A DNA stretch of 64,000 nucleotides from Nelumbo lutea. Taxonomy: Eukaryota > Streptophyta > Magnoliopsida > Proteales > Nelumbonaceae. The stretch spans positions 60,687,759 through 60,751,758 of the forward strand of contig JAKGHH010000003.1 in the NCBI GenBank assembly GCA_022828595.1, written 5' to 3'. The position numbers and the translations under genes were made by a program. The notes beneath the pieces were generated by a model that saw only the letters and a list, made by a program, of their open reading frames with translations, was not told the DNA's origin and searched no databases. Shown piece by piece: positions 1 through 11,534 of the stretch; position 1 is the first letter of the stretch, and each line of letters starts with the position of its first letter.

Positions 1-2610
1 GAGGCTTGTACCTTGAAGAATTTTCTACTATGTTCCAACCCCTGATTACATCATCAACTGAAAATTCATTAAATAAATCATTGACTTTAATCCAATGTCC
101 CCTCCATGCACGGGGAACACATCTCTCGTGCCTGTCATGGGGAGATACTCCTAGTGCATGATGAGCTGTGGGGTGTGCTCCATTGGCAGCTGATCCAGTC
201 CCTTCCCAAACTACCCATAATACTGCTTCTTTTTACAGCTATCCATAGCAATCTCCTTTTCTTTGGTTGTTTAAAGTAGTTTGCTTCAAAGAGTCCTGCC
301 ACATTAGGAGGGGCCCTGCAACCAAAGAGATGAAAACCACTCCCAAAAATAGAGACAAAGAAGCAAGTGATTAGTAGGTGTTCAGCAGTCTCACCACAAC
401 CAAAGCAGATGACGCAGGTATAAGGTGATAGGCACCAATTTGGCCTTCTTTTTTGAAGCACACGACAAGTATTGATCCTTTCCTTTTGTGAGCCACTTCC
501 CAACAAAAAGCCCTCACTTTTGGAGGCATTTGACTACACCAAACCTCTTTGGCTGGAAAAGACCCTACCAAACCCAAGGAACGCAATAGTACATTAAAGA
601 ATGAAGAGTAAGAAAAAGAAATCAACCAAATTCTACTATCCTCACAAGAAATATCAAGAAAGATCAAGTTCAAAAGAGAAGAAAGTTCATCAATTTCCTC
701 CATTTCAAACTCCCTCAACTTCAAATCCCAAGAATTTTCATTACCTCAGATATCAGAAATATTTTCCCTTATTCAAAGAGATGGAGTAAATGGATGGGAA
801 TCTATTCTTGAGAACCAAATCCCCAAACCGCACATTTTCCCAAAAAAGGACTTTATTAACAAAACAAGCATCAAACCTGAAAAAAAAAAAGGAGATAAGA
901 GAGAGTACCATGTATTTCTTTCCAGGGAAAAGAACGATTCACTCTAGGGTTGAGACGGAGACCAGCATCCCAGCTGTTTGTTGCCCTTCCATGAATGCCC
1001 GCAATCAATTTAAGCCACAAGCTATCCTGCTCTAGTGGCCATCTACACATCCACTTGGCCAATAATGCTAAGTTCCTTTTCTAATATTTCCAATGCCGAG
1101 TCCCCCTTGCTCTTTGCTTCTAGAGACCACCTCTCAATTCACCAAGTGATCTTTCTTTGTCTCTCTTGGCTTTCAAAGGAAACCTATCATGATTTTTTCT
1201 AATTTCCTAGCAACCGACCAACCCCCATTGGAACACTAAAGGTAAACAAGTAATAGATTGGCAAATTATCTAGTGCAGATTTGATCAACATAATCCTTCC
1301 TCCTGGAAAGATATAATTCCTTCTAGAGACCACCTCCCTTTTTTTTTTTGATGAATAGACCACCTCCTAATTCACCATGTGATCTTTTTTTCTAATTTCC
1401 TAGAAACCCCTGTTGGAATACTAAAGGTAGACAAGTAATAGATTGGCAAATTAGCTAGCATAGATTTGATCGATGTAATCCTTCATCCTAGTCCTAGAGA
1501 GATATAGTAGAAGCCACTTCCCAATTCACCAAGTGATCATTCTTTGTCTCTCCTAGCTCCCAAAGGAAATCAGATTTTTTCTAGTTTCCTAGTAACCCCC
1601 ATAGGAATACTAAAGATAGAAAAGTAATAAATTGGCAAATTAGCTAGTGTAGATTTGATCAACATAATCCTTCCTCCTAGAGGACTATTTCCTTTTCCAC
1701 CCTACTAGCTTTTTTACAAATCTTTGTAGGACTAGTTACCAAAAACTCTCAAGGTCTGACTTACCCCTTGCAACAGGACCTGTTGATTCCTACAACACAA
1801 CTTTCAAAATTATTTGTGAGGTTAGTCATCTCTCTCCCCCTCTCCCCTTCAAATCATCTGCAAACTGCAAATGGGCAACCACTCCCCATCTCTTCCCACT
1901 TTCCAAACTCTTAATAGATTGCTCAAACCAGCCCCATGGATATGCCACTAAAACATCTACTACTAGCATGAAAATAAAGGGAGAAATAGGATCCCATTGA
2001 CCAAGATGGAATACCGGCAAGTTGAAATGCAACCTTTGATCCATTTAAACTACCTGTCACCAAAACCTCTTCACCTTAAGACTTCCAAAATAAATTCTAG
2101 TCCACCAAATCATAGGCCTTTTCTGGATCAATTTTACAAATCACCCCTTTCTCTCCTCTTCTTTTCCTAGAGTCTACACATTCATTTGCAATGAGGATCT
2201 GGTCAATGGTTTTCCTTCCAAACACAAAACTCCTTGGTTGAGAGTTTTTTTTTTATGATTGATTGGGAGAGATTATTTTTTTTCGCAAGGCCAAAACCTT
2301 ATCTATGACTTTAGGCATGCTGCTGCCCACCAAGCTTTTAGGTCTAAAATCCTTTGGGTGCAAAGCATCCTTTTTTGGAATTAGTGCAATAAAAGTGGCA
2401 TTTGCACCTGAGTTTATTTTGCCTCAAAAAAATCATCAAAAAGCTCCATAAGTTCATCTCTTAAAATACCCCAACAATCTTCGTAGAAGGCTATTGGCAA
2501 ACCATTTAACAATTGTGCTTTTTGAATCTTCTAACTGCTATTCTAATAAGACCATCACTTATCCTTTCAAACCCCAAAATGGTGTCAATAAAAATGCAAA
2601 GAAATTGTAT
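1..2610 (-). mobile_element. Decayed L1-type LINE (reverse transcriptase plus zf-RVT region) in PBA1 intron 5
   Basis: Read on the minus strand, pieces of a plant LINE ORF2 appear in the right order from high to low coordinates. AFYEDCWGILRDELME lies near 2470-2520, ATFIALIPKK followed by DFRP near 2320-2410, and SRKRRGEKGVICKIDPEKAY (RT motif A region) near 2110-2190. QWDPISPFIF and LQFADD (RT motifs B/C, with FADD as the catalytic Asp pair) lie at 1826-2044. The PPKVRAFCW and CxxC..ETAEHLLITC zinc-binding region lies near 370-560. Frameshifts and stops break the frame many times, so it is a dead copy. The endonuclease end was not found beyond about 2610; the 3' part probably continues off the left edge. 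It lies in the last visible intron of the proteasome gene, in the same orientation. Confidence 0.88.
1125..1690 (-). repeat. Threefold tandem copy of a LINE coding segment, about 187 bp each
   Basis: Three diverged copies of one segment follow each other inside the LINE. The anchor TAG..TAGATTTGAT starts at 1271, 1456 and 1645 (offsets 185 and 189). On the minus strand each copy encodes the LINE-typical GGRIMLIKSALDNLPIYYLF-like stretch. A normal LINE has this segment once, so it was amplified after insertion or in a source copy. Confidence 0.75.
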
Positions 2611-2778
2611 AGCCCTTCTTTTATATATTAGTAAATTAATACAACAGAAAAAATAAGACTTTGAAACAGATACTCCATCATCCCAAGAGAAGATAACATG
2701 GGTGTAGTGCTAACCAATTTTAACAAGAGTGATACTCGGGTGGTTCAACCAAAAAAGATTTTGGAAGTCCATAATGCC

Positions 2779-3119
2779 TGTTGAGTGGCCCGGTTTGTTT
2801 TGTTGAGTAGCCCGGTTTATCTTTAGTTTGCTTTTATTTAATTAGGAAGTTGTTGGGCCTTAGGCCCATTAGTTTGTATTTTTTAAAGTTGTGACTATTC
2901 AGTTTTAGTAGCCGCCCTACTAAGGGCATCTTTGTAATATCTCATCTTTAAGTTAAATATAAATATAATGAGGGGCTGGTGGCTAGGGTTAAGTTTCTCA
3001 TAATCCTAGTTGACCTCCTACTCTTTTCTTCTCCTTCCCTCTCTACTGCTTAAATCTTCATCTTCCTCCTCTTTCTTTCACAAGAAGCTTGATTGAATCA
3101 GCAAATACTGATCTCTACT
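2779..3119 (+). mobile_element. Probable solo LTR (341 bp) with 5-bp target-site duplication
   Basis: The unit starts TGTTGAGTGG and is flanked by the direct repeat ATGCC (2774-2778 and 3120-3124), the 5-bp duplication expected of LTR retrotransposons. It holds a TATA-like AAATATAAATATAATG near 2955 followed by a CT-rich segment, as in a Copia-type LTR. The last bases are CT rather than the canonical CA, which would need one substitution. No internal region or partner LTR is present, so it would be a solo LTR left by recombination. It sits in PBA1 intron 5. Confidence 0.55.
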
Positions 3120-3124
3120 ATGCC

Positions 3125-3614
3125 AAATCGAAAGATGTAAAACTTAATAAAAATAACAAGGCTATTTTTAGGATAACAAGTTCTATCTTAAGAAAACTCT
3201 AAATTTGGATGTCAGCTCTAATCATGTAGATTTGTCTAGTACATCTAAAGTCAAAAAAAAATCAAACTCATCTAAAAAAATATATGTTTTGTTCAATGTT
3301 CTCATTTTTGCAATTTTCTTCACAAAAAAAGAAATCCAACAAAAATCTCCATTTCTTGCAAGAGGCTTCAACACAAGATAGGCCCACACAACAAGGGCAA
3401 AATAGAACTTCAGAAGATAAATAGTAGTGCAGGGGGAGCAGAAGACGTCTCCATTAGCAGAATCTATAAATCTATAATAAATTGTGAAACTAATCAAAGC
3501 AAACGACATATACTCCCAATTCCTTATCTTTAGAAGGAAAAAAGGAAAAAAAAATAGCAGAAAGAGTTTATCAATCTACATAGAATCTGTAAAAAAGAGG
3601 TCCCAATGACAGAC
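3125..3614. other. PBA1 intron 5, proximal part; no other feature seen
   Basis: AT-rich intronic sequence between the solo LTR and the 5' splice site of exon 5. On the minus strand the intron begins GTCTGTCATTGG at 3614. I see no coding or repeat signature in it. Confidence 0.5.
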
Positions 3615-6600
3615 CTCCAATTGCAAAAGGTTGCTCCAGAATTGTCCCACCAAGAGGCACTCCATATATTTTGCCTCCTTCATATTTGTCCCATCCACCA
3701 ACAATCAGGCCAGTTTGTAGCATGTTCTGCCAAGTTCAGTATACAGCAATAAGGCAAATATTAAGTGCATAACACAAAGTATGCATAACCATCAGTATAA
3801 CATTCAGAAAATAAATAGAAAATGACTGCATGTGTGAAGCTCCCTTGTATTTTTTCTTTATGAGTAAACAAAAAATTAATTAGCAGGATAGGAACATATA
3901 AAATGTATAAAAAAATAGATAGGTAAAGGAGAGAACTTCAATGAAATGATAAGAACTGCAAATTATATATTTCCACCAACTTGGTATAGTCAGACCACAT
4001 ACATGCAACTCCTTTTGCTATCAACTGGCTTGAGATGTATAAATTCAGCTGTTCCAAATTTTCATGCACAACCTCCCACAAATACTGCATTTAAGACTTA
4101 TTTAATTTCAGGTAATGATGAGGGTCTATTTGTAATTCTGGCTATTTGTATGTGACCTGTCCAACAAGCCAACTGGTACATGTAGCTTGTTCAATAAGCC
4201 AACTGATATATGGTTTGTTTGATAAACCATCTGGTACAGGCTTATTTAAGCCATTGTTGATATTTTGTTATGGTGAGAGAAGCACACTGGCTGGGGTGTA
4301 CAGGAATTATGGGTTATTTCCCTAAATCTGTTATATGCTTCAAATTTTAATAGTGGATTTATACTCTGCTCTCTCTTCTATGGAACATAGATGCAGGCCT
4401 TAAGCTGAACCACATAAATCTGGTTCCCATTTTGTTTCTTATTGTGGTTTCTTATTTATGTTTCGAATTATCATTTCATCATTTGATTAAGATTTTATGG
4501 CTTTTGCATGCGCTCTATAGACCTGGCTGTCTTGATCAGCTCATTATGGGTGCTGATTAACCTCTCCTGCATTAGTGCCATTTTCTAATATGTGATATTT
4601 ACACCAAATTTATAAGATACAAATAAAAATGACAGATCAAACCTTATTATTATACGACAAAAGCCTGATTAGGTTTGCAGCAACTTTGACAGTTGCAGGC
4701 TGTCCCAACTGTATCCTGCAACAAAAGGTAGTGTCTTGGTTAGCTCAGGGTCATTTAATCAAAAGATTAGGAATGGGATCTCTGACTGACATCCCAAAAG
4801 TTAAAATTACATTCCAGCCTTTCCCTAGTCCCTGATCTGTCAACGTAACTGAAATATGCAATCTAGACCTTTCATAAGTGAGGCAAGAATCTATGGGAGA
4901 TCATGCTATCCACTTAGGTTGTTGAGTGGAAAGGAACAAATGTACAGAATAAATAGTGCCTACTTGTGAATTATGTGATGCACTTGTATCTACTTCACAA
5001 TGTGCTCTCCATGCTGAGGAGCTTAGAGCAAGGTTTCAATTTAGACTCAAGACCAGGTTCTATCCAAACTTGAAGCTTAAGTTTTTGGTGTTTTCATAAT
5101 ATATATATATATAAGAAAAAAGAACATAAACACCAAAAGAAGCCTGAAACTGAAGCTTTTAGAAACGTTTACTTGTTTGAGTTTTTGCCATTTAACCAAA
5201 AATCACATTTGAACACATTTCTCATCATTTTTTTTTTCTATTTTACTCCACATTTTCCCCTCCCTATCTTTATTCTTTTTTTTTTTTTAATTTCTGTGCA
5301 TAACAAAAAATTGTATTTAGATAAAAGAATGAGTTCAAGAATGCAAAGATTGATACATATACATCCAGAAAAAGAAAGAGCTAACCCTACGAAAGAATTA
5401 CAAAAAAGCACCACTTCTAGGGATGATCATAGGCCAGGCTTAACAACTACATAAGGGCTATAGACTGGACCAGGCCTATAACTTTTTTTTGGTCAATAAC
5501 CAGCAATTTACTAAGTACAAGTTGTGAAGTACACTTATGTACATGTTTTAAAAGACGCGGGAGGCATATGCCTGGAGGCACGCCTCAGGTGAGGCACCCC
5601 CAAAATACCCTGAGGCTTATGCTAGAGGCCCACACACCTCATGTGCATAAGGCATGCTAGAGGTGCACACCTCATATGCCTCCTTGTGCTCAAGAGGCTT
5701 ACACCTCTTATGTTCTGAACTACACCTCACACCTCCAGGCAGTGGAATGCCTGACGTCATGCCCCCGCATTTTAAAACATTGGTACTACAAACACCCTTT
5801 TGAAGATGAATCTTATCTCTACTTCTCATTTTTTTTTGTCTCCAATAATCAACATTTTCACATTCATCTTTTTCGCTTTTTGAGCACCTTCTATTACCAC
5901 CACAATTCAGCTCTTAAAGAGTCCCCTACCCCAGTCAGTTCCGAGAATAGTGCAAGTGCAGGAACATGACCTTCCTCATGTCTGAAGACTCCCCTCACTC
6001 CTGAATTCCTTGGATTTCCCCAACTACTTCCATCAAAGTTTAGTTTTTAGGAAGCCTACTCAGGTGGCGCACAGCTCCTGTAGACTGCAGTTTTTTAGAT
6101 GATGTGCTTGCCACTTCTCTCCAATTTCTAATAATATCATTTATTGAAAATGATAATGTTTTCAGCCAATGAGCCACTGTAACAATAATGCACTCGATTA
6201 TTGCCTCTTTACCCCTTTCTTTTTCCTTGAAGATTCTTGTGTTCCTTCCTTCCTATACCATCCAAATGATTGATGCTCTGGTGCTTCTCCACATAATTCC
6301 TCCACCCTTCTTTGGCCAGTTTGTAAGAGTGAATAAGCCAAGATATATTAGAAGGATATTCCAACTGCACTCAAATAAGAAACCAATCCCAAATACAAGA
6401 AACAAATGAGACAGGAGTTAGTAAGTTTCATATTATATTATGTCACATAATATGTGTACAAAATTTATTTTATACATTATATAACATAAAATATTATATA
6501 TAACATGTATTATAAGTTTCGTATATATTTTTTTGAGAAGAGGTAAAGTAAAATATAAATATAACAAAAAGTAACATATATAATATATATTATACATGTG

Positions 6601-8723
6601 CATATTATGTTATTTTATGTTATATTTTATATTTATATTTAACTATTATATATGAAACTTTACCTATCTTCCCATGTCTTCCTTATTTTCAACCAAATCA
6701 ATGCAATTTTATTCTATAAAAACAAAAGGCCACGGAATTCCAAAAATTCCATTGGCAGAACTCAGATGTACAATGGATGGAGATTTTCTACAGCACCTCA
6801 TCAAGGTTTTGGTCCTTCTAAGGAAATCAAGCTAAAGTTCACAGTTTTTTTCTTGGGAACCATGGCTTGGTGGATATAAGATGGGAGTTCTGCAACAAGA
6901 ATGCAAAAAATAGGTTTTAGTTACTAGTGTTGCACAGAGAATTTGGTTTTAGCAATAAATTGGATTACTATTAGAATTGCTCATTGGGAGTTTGGGACTG
7001 CATTAGAGAGAAGTTGAGAGACTTCACTACTGATGATATTGATTCTTCTTTTTTTTATAACTTACAGGTGATCATATCTACCCTAATCTTCCTCTTCCGA
7101 AGAGAACTCTTTCTTTTTTATTGTTACTGCACAATTTTATTTATTCAAATAAAAGAATGCTCATTGCAACATGTCTAGCATCCCATAATGTGCACTGGAG
7201 AACTACTAACCCTTTACACGTTCCAATACATTACACTGATGCACAGAAAAATTGCTCCCCATCAACCCCTTGTTTGGCTAATGTATCAGCAAAGCTTCAA
7301 GATACAAGTAATGGCATTTGGAGGCATATTTGCGGGTGATGACGGATTGGATGAGTGAGGTGGAAGAATTTGGCGAAGAAGAAAAAGCTTCAAGACCAAA
7401 GACTCCAACCCACAACCAGACCCAACCCAAAAGCACAAAACCGTACTATGAGGCCATATTGGTCTGAGGCAAGAATGAGCAGGGAAGCCTGCAGAGAACC
7501 TGCAGGGATTTTCAGAGCTACAAGCTTGTTAAAACAGCTCTCCCCGTAAACGCCAAACGCACATCCAGCCCATGGTTTCTTCGCTAATAAACAGTGAAGG
7601 CAACGCCACCACCGTCGAACGCTATCAGACCTCTGCACTTTGCCAATCCAAAACACAAACCCTATTTGTAGGTTAATTTATAAAACCAAAAAAAACTAGC
7701 TTATGAGGGGTAGAAAGATGTAGGCTTCCTATTTTTTTATTTCATCACCTAGGCGAGGCCTAGGCACTTGGGCACCCCATGGTCACCTAGCCTCGCCTAG
7801 GCACCTTGAAAACCATGTTTATAACAACTTCAATCTTCCAAAGTTTCTCAAAGGAAAATTCAATGAATGCTATTCAATGCCTTTCCTTTTTCCTTTTGTC
7901 TTTTTTTCATTTCATTTTTCTTTTTTTGTAAATAAGGAGGCCCTTGAGATATCAGTCTTGGCAATGGTGAAACATTTCTCTTTTGTATATGGTAGTGAAC
8001 AAAACAGAATGGCGAAATAGGATTCATGTGACCGACCCCATATAGTTGGAACAAGGCTTAGAGATGATGATGATAATGAGGCATATAGTCCTCTTTCTGT
8101 ATATTTTTGTAAATCAATCTTCCCCTTCTTTAGTAAAATTTGATTGTTATCCATAAAGATAAGTAATAAAAAAAAAAATCAACCTTCCAATCCCCCCAAT
8201 GGACCAACCAAGACAATGAGAGGAAATCACACACACAAACTGAAACAGTGTGAATGTGAATAGACATTCATACTACTAGTGCAATAAGACAAAACCATGC
8301 CCAACTGGATAGGCTTCACCGTATGTTCTTAACCAGGAAAATATTAGGATTACAAGAGGATAAAAGAAGATGATACAAGAAAAGCGGCCAAAGGTTGGCC
8401 AATTCACGGTATGTCTAAAAAGGGGAAGATATGCTGGTCTTCAATTCCAGCTGCAGTTTTGTGGGCCATCTGGCTAGAAAGAAATTGCAGAATATTTGAA
8501 CAGAATATGACTTCAGAAGCAGTAGTAATCAATGCAGCAGTAGGTTTTTTAAGAGCTGGTTGTCTGTCCATAATGTATTCAGAAATAAAAACTTTTCTTC
8601 TTCTTTTTTGAGAGTGGACTTTTTTGGAGGTTCCTAATGGCTGTTATGTACAGCCACTCATTGTACAAAGAACCTTATTTTGATATTAGTACAGACTACA
8701 GAATACTAAACTTTACCTTTCTC

Positions 8724-8754
<31 letters not shown>

Positions 8755-11534
8755 CAGCCAAAGGGAGATCTGGACTTGACCTAAGAGATCTGCCCACCCA
8801 AATAAGCATAAATAAAGAAGATATGGCTCTCAGGGGCAGAACCCCATATACAAATTGATCTAGTCTACCCTCTTACAGTTTGATATTATTTACCCAGATA
8901 CAATGAGGACACAGCTAGACATAGTGTCAGATATAGAATTTATACTAAAAATTGAAATATCCTACATGATATGGCACCTCTATATAGGTATCCAAGTATC
9001 ATAAATGATATCCAAGCCAGATTTAGTAACATTAAAAAATATGTGACAAGAAACAAAAAAAAATCACCCACGTGTGTTGCTGAAGAAAGTAGCGCACATA
9101 ATCAGAGACAATTTGAGAATCTGCAGCCTGCAAATGATAAATGAAAACAAACCAGTACGAATTGGTAAGAGCGAGTGCATGATTTCTTGAGTTGTCAAAG
9201 AATGTTATAACTCATTGACTCCAACATATGGGATATGTGATGCATAAAATAGGATTATATAATAAGCAAGAACTAGAAGACCACAGGGACAATAACAATA
9301 TCTCTTTCCTAAATGCAACATGCATGCTTAGAGAATAAACAAGTAAAAGGGAAAACAGCATTCTTCCAATGCTTTGAAGTAAGGTAATTCCAATTTCAAC
9401 CTAGGTTTCAAATTCCTCAAAAGAAAATTTTTACAGAAATTTCTCCAGAATTTTTTGGTCCAAATCTAAGAATATGAGAAAACTTCTACATGTATGATTA
9501 GGCTACAAGGTATTCAAGAAGATGTGGTTGCAGTTGAAAGAAAGGATGAGAGAAGTTATTCATTTGGACACTCATTTAATGCAGTGGACTGTATCCAATT
9601 CATTGGCATGCCCTCCTGTTTGCTGTGACATGGTAGCGAGAGTTAGGGGAGGACTGGATGGGTTAACAGAGGACATTTGGCATACAGAAGAGAGGCAAAT
9701 AGGTCCATTTACTTGTTATAATTTTATGTATAAATGAAACTTTTGTTCCTACAATTTGTGCAACAGACTTCTCTCAATTAATTGAGGATAATCCTAGGTG
9801 TGAATATTCTTGTCAGTAGACCTTATCTACCACTTTGTGAACAAATAATTTCAAAAGATAAGAAAAGCGAGCAAGTTCCAATATAATTATATCCAGCATA
9901 AAGCAATCAGATGGAAAAGTTGCTCGATGAGCAATTAAGCTTTCAGAATCATAGTTTTAAATAAAGTTCTGGTTTCAAAATGGGTTAAGAACAGAAAAAA
10001 AGAAAAAAAAAAAAGTTTTTTACAAAATCTTTGGTAGAACCTTGCTATTTTGGTTCAGAGTCCAGACCCAACAAAGTTAAATCCCAAAAATAACATAACC
10101 ATGTTTCTAGCACAATAATCCCTCATCCTGCTTATTCTCTGTTCTTTTCCATTCTCTGTTGTTTCAAGGTGATGCTAGGGAGTGATATGGCCCTTTATGG
10201 AGTGAAATGGTGAAATAGGATCCATGTAGCCAACCCCAAATGGTGGATATCTAGGAAAAAGGTTTTGTTGAGTTGGAGCGGATGTGATAAAAACATTCAA
10301 GTGGGGAAAAAACTAAATAATCCACTTTCAACAATTTTGCTTCCTGGCTTAACTATTTAGGTTTTTTATAGTCATCATACTAAATCTCATAAAGCACTTC
10401 TTGTTCATATTTACATCAAGCATTTATATTATACAGCAGCTAGGACATCTTTTCAGATAAAGATGAACAAGAAGATGACAATACACCTTCAATCTAGATT
10501 CTAGAGACACTAAACTGAACGCCAATAAATCCCAAGAATGGTAATCAAGACAGAACAACCATTCAAAGATGTATTTTCAATGTGAGGGCACTAAAACTGT
10601 ACTAATATCCATCAAGTGTGGTAAGCGAACTGTTATGGTCCCAAAGATTAAACAGCTTCGCTTGACCTTGACGCATTCCAACAACATTTGAGTCTTTTGG
10701 TGTATTGGTCAAGTACATAAGACAGATATGGAAAATTAATAAAGAAAATAATGCAACTTTTAATAGTAGAAGTAAATTTCCAAGGGCCTTAGGAAGCAGA
10801 AGCTATGAAATGTCTCAACACTCGTAAGCCAATGTATATGATCAACTTAAGGGCACTGAAACCCCATAGTGCTAAGAATTTTCGACCACCAAGTATCATG
10901 ATCAGAACTACTGATCAAAAAAGTATTATGATCAGAACAGGGAAAAGTAATAAACTTCTGTCGATCATCAACATAAATAATTAGGAGCATTAACCAATGT
11001 GGGGTGTCAGAAAGATACTTACTGATCCAGAGCGGCACAAGTAGACATTATCCGTCAGCTGCGTGATTTTGTCCGATGCCCGGTTAGCAACATACATCCC
11101 TAACAATGCAACAACAACATTGAAATCATTCCAAAACAAGATAATCATATTTGATTCAAAAGACTGCTCCCCCCCCCCCCCCCTTCTAAAATTCCTTAGC
11201 AGTAATGTAATGAAAATTCTCACGCAGCATAAAGAATAAAACAAGGAACAACAACAATCTAGTACAAGAATAAGCAAATCAATACAAGCAGCAATGTTTG
11301 AAATTGACAAACGAATTTTCACAGCCAAAAAAAATACTAAAAAAACACTTAAAAATACCCCCAAGTCGGAAATTTAAGGAACAATAAAAAAGTAAATGGC
11401 TGAATATGCAGAGAGAGAGAGAGAGAGATACCAGTGCTGGTTCTGGAATCAGCGCCGAGGACGACACCTCCGTCATAGGTGACTCCTATAATGGTGGTTC
11501 CCATCGAATGAGGAGCATCTAGATTAAGATCCAT
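3615..11534 (-). CDS. PBA1: 20S proteasome subunit beta type-6 (beta-1, PBA1), 5' five exons, gene runs off left edge
   Basis: This is the caspase-like catalytic subunit of the 20S proteasome core, active in cytosol and nucleus. Five exons join in frame: 11432-11534, 11023-11099, 9072-9127, 4643-4715 and 3615-3726. All have GT..AG introns (332, 1895, 4356 and 916 nt, then an open one of at least 3614 nt). They encode the first 140 residues, beginning [16 protein letters not shown]. Cleavage after G12 would expose the catalytic T13 (mature Thr1). D29, R31 and K45 match mature Asp17, Arg19 and Lys33; R57 matches the Arg45 that gives beta-1 its acidic-residue preference. Later pieces read [34 protein letters not shown] and [18 protein letters not shown], ending AIG before the donor. 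The family is about 230 residues, so about 95 are missing here and should lie beyond position 1. No stop or frameshift is seen in the exons, so the gene looks functional. Confidence 0.95.
4723..5542. other. PBA1 intron 3, right of exon 4; nothing specific seen
   Basis: AT-rich intronic sequence with a short (TA)n run near 5098-5113 and T-rich stretches near 5228-5290. No coding or transposon signature recognised. Confidence 0.5.
5543..5780. repeat. Fold-back MITE-like element with ATGTTTTAAAA ends
   Basis: The left end ATGTTTTAAAAGACGCGGG and the right end CCCCCGCATTTTAAAACAT are inverted copies of each other. The interior repeats GAGGCATATGCC and GCCTCAGGTGAGGC in both orientations, so the strand can fold on itself. 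No coding capacity. Target-site duplication unclear. It lies in PBA1 intron 3. Confidence 0.6.
5781..7179. other. PBA1 intron 3, AT-rich segment without recognised genes
   Basis: Contains a strongly AT-rich stretch at about 6420-6660, rich in ATATATTATA-like words. The segment from 6760 to 7060 may be decayed LINE sequence, but no frame holds. No gene supported. Confidence 0.45.
7180..7320 (-). mobile_element. Possible LINE RNase H fragment
   Basis: On the minus strand the sequence encodes [17 protein letters not shown]. This resembles the C-terminal end of the RNase H domain of plant LINEs, whose pattern is REAN..AD.LAKxGVD. It is preceded by a degraded match to the REAN part with a stop. 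Only a short stretch is readable, so confidence is limited. Confidence 0.4.
7745..7818. repeat. Short palindromic repeat built on CCTAGGCGAGGCCTAGGCAC
   Basis: CACCTAGGCGAGGCCTAGGC is mirrored by CACCTAGCCTCGCCTAGGCACC within about 70 bases. It could form a hairpin; this GC-rich word stands out in AT-rich intron DNA. Probably a remnant of a fold-back element. Confidence 0.5.
7990..8075 (+). mobile_element. 3' tail of an RTE-type LINE
   Basis: The sequence GAATGGCGAAATAGGATTCA, then GTGACCGACCCCATATAGTT, ends in a GAT-repeat tail. It resembles the well-known 3' end of plant RTE-like LINEs, where the ORF ends with a W..RIHVADP-like motif before a short microsatellite tail. Only the last tens of bases are present (extreme 5' truncation). 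It lies in PBA1 intron 3, antisense to the gene. Confidence 0.55.
8377..8764 (+). mobile_element. 5'-truncated L1-type LINE with 18-bp target-site duplication
   Basis: The 352-bp insert 8395-8746 is flanked by direct repeats AAGAAAAGCGGCCAAAGG (8377-8394) and AAGAAAAGCAGCCAAAGG (8747-8764), one mismatch. It ends in a poly(A) tail from about 8724. Its coding remnant reads [20 protein letters not shown], the conserved stretch near the C-terminus of plant LINE ORF2, followed by a degraded tail. The element is antisense to PBA1 in intron 3. Long flanking repeats, an A-tail and 5' truncation together are diagnostic of target-primed reverse transcription. Confidence 0.9.
10150..10285 (+). mobile_element. 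Second RTE-type LINE 3' tail fragment
   Basis: GAAATGGTGAAATAGGATCC and ATGTAGCCAACCCCAAATGG match the fragment at 7990-8075 word for word in places, and are followed by a TTTTGTTGAGTTGG tail. Same orientation, in PBA1 intron 2. No coding capacity remains. Confidence 0.5.
11169..11183 (+). repeat. Run of 15 C (15 G in the PBA1 pre-mRNA strand)
   Basis: A homopolymer of 15 C lies in PBA1 intron 1. The gene is on the minus strand, so its pre-mRNA carries 15 consecutive G, which can form a G-quadruplex and is prone to length change. Confidence 0.9.
11411..11429. repeat. (GA)n microsatellite abutting the PBA1 exon 1 splice donor
   Basis: In the sense of the gene, intron 1 starts GTATCTCTCTCTC, so the CU repeat begins about three bases inside the intron. 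The donor bases beyond GT are set by the repeat. Confidence 0.9.

Noticed and set aside
11349..11534. A short 61-residue protein read straight through PBA1 exon 1
   Set aside because: The part after residue 35 is intron (GTATCTCTC..); exon 2 restores the proteasome sequence in frame.
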